In this document: one piece after another, positions 57,352 to 59,272 of the stretch | Layout: the number at the start of each line of letters is the position of its first letter | Numbering within the stretch: position 1 is the first letter of the stretch | Origin: Nitrospira sp. | GTDB taxonomy: Bacteria > Nitrospirota > Thermodesulfovibrionia > UBA6902 | Reading direction: 5' to 3' | DNA: 59,272 bases | Assembly (NCBI GenBank): GCA_016784355.1 | Contig: JADHUV010000015.1 | Location: 1-59,272, forward strand | The notes under the pieces: model-generated | What the model was told of the DNA's origin: nothing | The model's database searches: none | Seen by the model: the letters and a program-made list of their open reading frames with translations, nothing else | Position numbers and translations under genes: made by a program

Positions 57352-57634
57352 AATATTTCCTCCTTTAAATAAGATCAAAAGTAAACACACTTACAACCAG
57401 GTCTCTGCCAAAGATAAATCATGGCGGGACCTGCATAAACTTCATAGTTTAAAGAAGCGGACCAGTATTATCAACATGATCATAATACAGAGACTGTCTT
57501 ACAACTAAAGTATTTCGAATTATCATACGATATGTAAATAATATTAAAAATACTGTAGCAGCATGGCATTATTCTTTACAGCTATCAGTATGAAAACTGC
57601 TTAAGTATCAGCAGGCATGATATGAGGGATCAAT

Positions 57635-58450
57635 ATGCGAACTATAAATAAGGGCTTTTCAGATAATAGCATTAACAGGAATTATCCAAAGACATTGATC
57701 AGGACCTTTATCGTTTTCGCCTTTATAGCGGTTACCTCGGTCATGTTATTTGTAAATTACGGGGTTTACAAGGTATTTCAGAAAGAAACGATTCTTGAGG
57801 CTGAAAAGGATGCAACACGTATAAGTACCGCTATTTATGAGCTTGAGCAGGACTTCATCAGCACTACAGATGTCGGCGGCAATTACACACTTGGTTTAGC
57901 AGAGGACGAATTTGAAGAGTTTGACAAGCGCATGCGTAAATATCTCTCAATATTCAATGCGGTCAAGATGAAAATATTCTCTCTTGAGGGCATAATCATC
58001 TACAGCACCGACCACTCTATCATCGGGCAAAATGGCATAATATCAGACCACGCATCAGGAGAGATCAATGAAAAACTGCACCGCGCGCTGCTGGGTGAGG
58101 TCGTATCAAAGCTCGAAAAGAAGCACAATGTCTGGGACTTAAAACAGGAAAAAAAGTTTGATCTGGATATAGTCGAAACATATGTACCTATAAAACTGGA
58201 CAAATACCATGTCGTCGGAAGCTTTGAACTGTATCTTGATATCAGCCATCACAGCAAGACCCAGCAGGATTACTTAAAGACCTCAATCATATTAACTGCT
58301 ATTATACTGGCCGTCATACTCGGTTTCATGTTTATACTTCTCATGCGCGGAGTAAACAGGTTGAATCTCATCTCAACACACATCCAGAATACCCATCAGG
58401 TACATCTCTCAGAACAACCAATGGATGATATTGATGAAACACATAGTTAA
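57635..58450 (+). CDS. Membrane sensor protein without output domain
   Basis: 271 residues. Two membrane helices (about 22-45 and 213-238) flank a ~165-residue periplasmic domain resembling the dCACHE/PDC sensors (MKIFSLEGIIIYSTDHSIIGQN, VETYVPIKLDKYHVVGSFELYLDIS, partly shown). Only ~30 residues follow the second helix, with no kinase, GGDEF or methyl-accepting domain. Either it works through a partner or it is the surviving N-terminal half of a longer sensor. GAGGG lies before the ATG. Confidence 0.75.
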   Translation: MRTINKGFSDNSINRNYPKTLIRTFIVFAFIAVTSVMLFVNYGVYKVFQKETILEAEKDATRISTAIYELEQDFISTTDVGGNYTLGLAEDEFEEFDKRMRKYLSIFNAVKMKIFSLEGIIIYSTDHSIIGQNGIISDHASGEINEKLHRALLGEVVSKLEKKHNVWDLKQEKKFDLDIVETYVPIKLDKYHVVGSFELYLDISHHSKTQQDYLKTSIILTAIILAVILGFMFILLMRGVNRLNLISTHIQNTHQVHLSEQPMDDIDETHS

Positions 58451-58459
58451 TGTGTACCG

Positions 58460-59272
58460 TTATCGTCTTATAAACATCTCTGAAAACTCTATATACTTAA
58501 GCTTGGTAAAATAGCACCAGGATTTATGCAAGGTAAATATAAGCCTGTACAGGCTGTTAAAAGGAAATTTTATGGCTTTTTTTATTAACGGTATAAGGCT
58601 GGGGAATGCGACCCCTACGGAAAACAAAAGGTGCAGTCTCTCGATCTCGCTTATGTCTTTCATGTTAAGGGCACTCCGCCCGAAAAACGAGCCATCCAGG
58701 GCCTCAAAGTTGCCGCTGTAATAGCCCTTCTCAATGGCATAATCACTTAACTCTGTAGTCGGGAAAGGCTGAAAAATGGATACCCATGAATAAGTAGGCT
58801 TGCATTTAATGTTCAGCTCCATGGTCTCAAATGCCATATCAATGGTTTCACCGGGCAGGCCCAGCATATTACCCATTAAAATATGCAGACCATATTTATT
58901 AAAGAGGTCACAGGCATCAACTGTCTGTTTCTCAGAAATATTACGTTTAAGCACCTGATTACGCATGAATTCGTTGCCGCTTTCAAGAGATGTGCCGATC
59001 GTGGTGCAGCCGGCATCCTTCAGGGCCTTTACCATCTCCTCATCAATCAAGTTAACCCGCGGCGTAACACTGAACGGCACCTTGACATCCCTGCCGTATT
59101 TCTCACAAAACTCCATAGTCCAGTCACGATCAATATTAAAGGTATCATCCCAGAACTGGAACCGGTTTACCCGGTAATCCCCTTTCAGTTGCTGAAGCTC
59201 CTTCATAACATTGTCTACACTTCGCTTCCGGACGATCTTCCCTTTACCCTTATACATCTTGTTATAGGCATG
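58460..59272 (-). CDS. Radical SAM protein, C-terminal part (cut by window end)
   Basis: The frame stays open to the right edge (HAYNKMYKG at the edge), so the CxxxCxxC motif lies outside. Visible are the later strands of a radical SAM barrel: FQFWDDTFNID, TPRVNLIDEEMVKALKDAG, TIGTSLESGNEF, GNMLGLPGET, and a C-terminal tail rich in hydrophobic and basic residues. It resembles the B12-binding radical SAM family, like the gene at 211-1608, but is a different protein. The substrate is unknown. Confidence 0.85.
   Translation of the reverse strand, partial: HAYNKMYKGKGKIVRKRSVDNVMKELQQLKGDYRVNRFQFWDDTFNIDRDWTMEFCEKYGRDVKVPFSVTPRVNLIDEEMVKALKDAGCTTIGTSLESGNEFMRNQVLKRNISEKQTVDACDLFNKYGLHILMGNMLGLPGETIDMAFETMELNIKCKPTYSWVSIFQPFPTTELSDYAIEKGYYSGNFEALDGSFFGRSALNMKDISEIERLHLLFSVGVAFPSLIPLIKKAIKFPFNSLYRLIFTLHKSWCYFTKLKYIEFSEMFIRR

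Noticed and set aside
57506..57533. Sigma-28-like motif before the orphan sensor (TAAAGTAT-N12-TACGATAT)
   Set aside because: Spacing is one too long and the -10 matches only 5 of 8 bases; AT-rich region makes chance likely.

Overview
The window reads as chromosomal DNA from a motile, diderm (Gram-negative type) bacterium of moderate to lowish GC. The diderm call rests on an LpxR-type lipid A deacylase, lipoproteins with lipoboxes and Sec-exported multihaem cytochromes. Motility is inferred from a chemoreceptor with a near-consensus sigma-28 promoter. Respiratory multihaem cytochromes, a haem-motif sensor kinase, ferritin, bacteriohemerythrin, NifU/NifS and two cobalamin-type radical SAM proteins point to an anaerobic or microaerobic, metal-rich lifestyle. 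The gene mix (CIRCE/HrcA heat shock, rimP-nusA-recG, cysE joined to cysS, a gammaproteobacterial-style fadE/fadI/fadJ operon) would suit Desulfobacterota, Nitrospirota or deep proteobacterial lineages. I cannot place it more firmly from sequence reading alone. I saw no phage, transposase, CRISPR array, rRNA or tRNA.

Layout. 1-7.8 kb: end of a GGDEF protein, a B12-type radical SAM protein, then a three-gene phosphorelay (haem-motif hybrid kinase, REC-HPt protein, REC-PAS-GGDEF-EAL protein). 7.8-12.4 kb: MidA-like methyltransferase, a TIM-barrel isomerase-like protein, an FmdB zinc ribbon and a nifU-nifS pair. 12.4-15.2 kb: two tandem HD-GYP proteins. 15.3-20.5 kb: a redox cluster with a cytochrome b561-type membrane subunit, an SDR reductase with an SCP2-like tail, an aminotransferase remnant, a 19-haem periplasmic cytochrome built from ~72-residue repeats and a pentahaem lipoprotein. 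20.7-27 kb: two histidine kinases, two response regulators, a GT-A glycosyltransferase, prepilin peptidase and a coiled-coil protein. 27-31 kb: recG, nusA and rimP behind an attenuator-like hairpin.

31-37 kb: small lipoprotein, ferritin, SWIB protein, groES-groEL under CIRCE, rhomboid protease, ZraP/Spy-like protein, glutaredoxin-like protein and PAP2 phosphatase. 37.4-46.1 kb: a five-gene fatty-acid beta-oxidation operon (YiiX-like cysteine hydrolase, fadE, fadI, fadJ, acyl-CoA ligase) behind a possible sigma-54 promoter. 46.3-48.8 kb: rpsU with a TTG start and a terminator, two and a quarter copies of a 108-bp repeat, and a chemoreceptor carrying an exact 39-bp in-frame tandem duplication in its first membrane helix. 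48.9-59.3 kb: LpxR, GAF-HD protein, U32 peptidase, ParA-like ATPase and PilZ protein, hemerythrin, a serine acetyltransferase/cysteinyl-tRNA synthetase fusion, YajQ, an orphan membrane sensor and a second radical SAM protein cut by the window edge.

The dominant theme is signalling tied to c-di-GMP and motility. Sigma-28-like promoters occur in front of the chemoreceptor, one HD-GYP gene and the haem-sensor phosphorelay. The leading candidate for something undescribed is the 15.3-20.5 kb redox cluster. The CysE-CysS fusion and the duplicated chemoreceptor helix are the clearest structural oddities.
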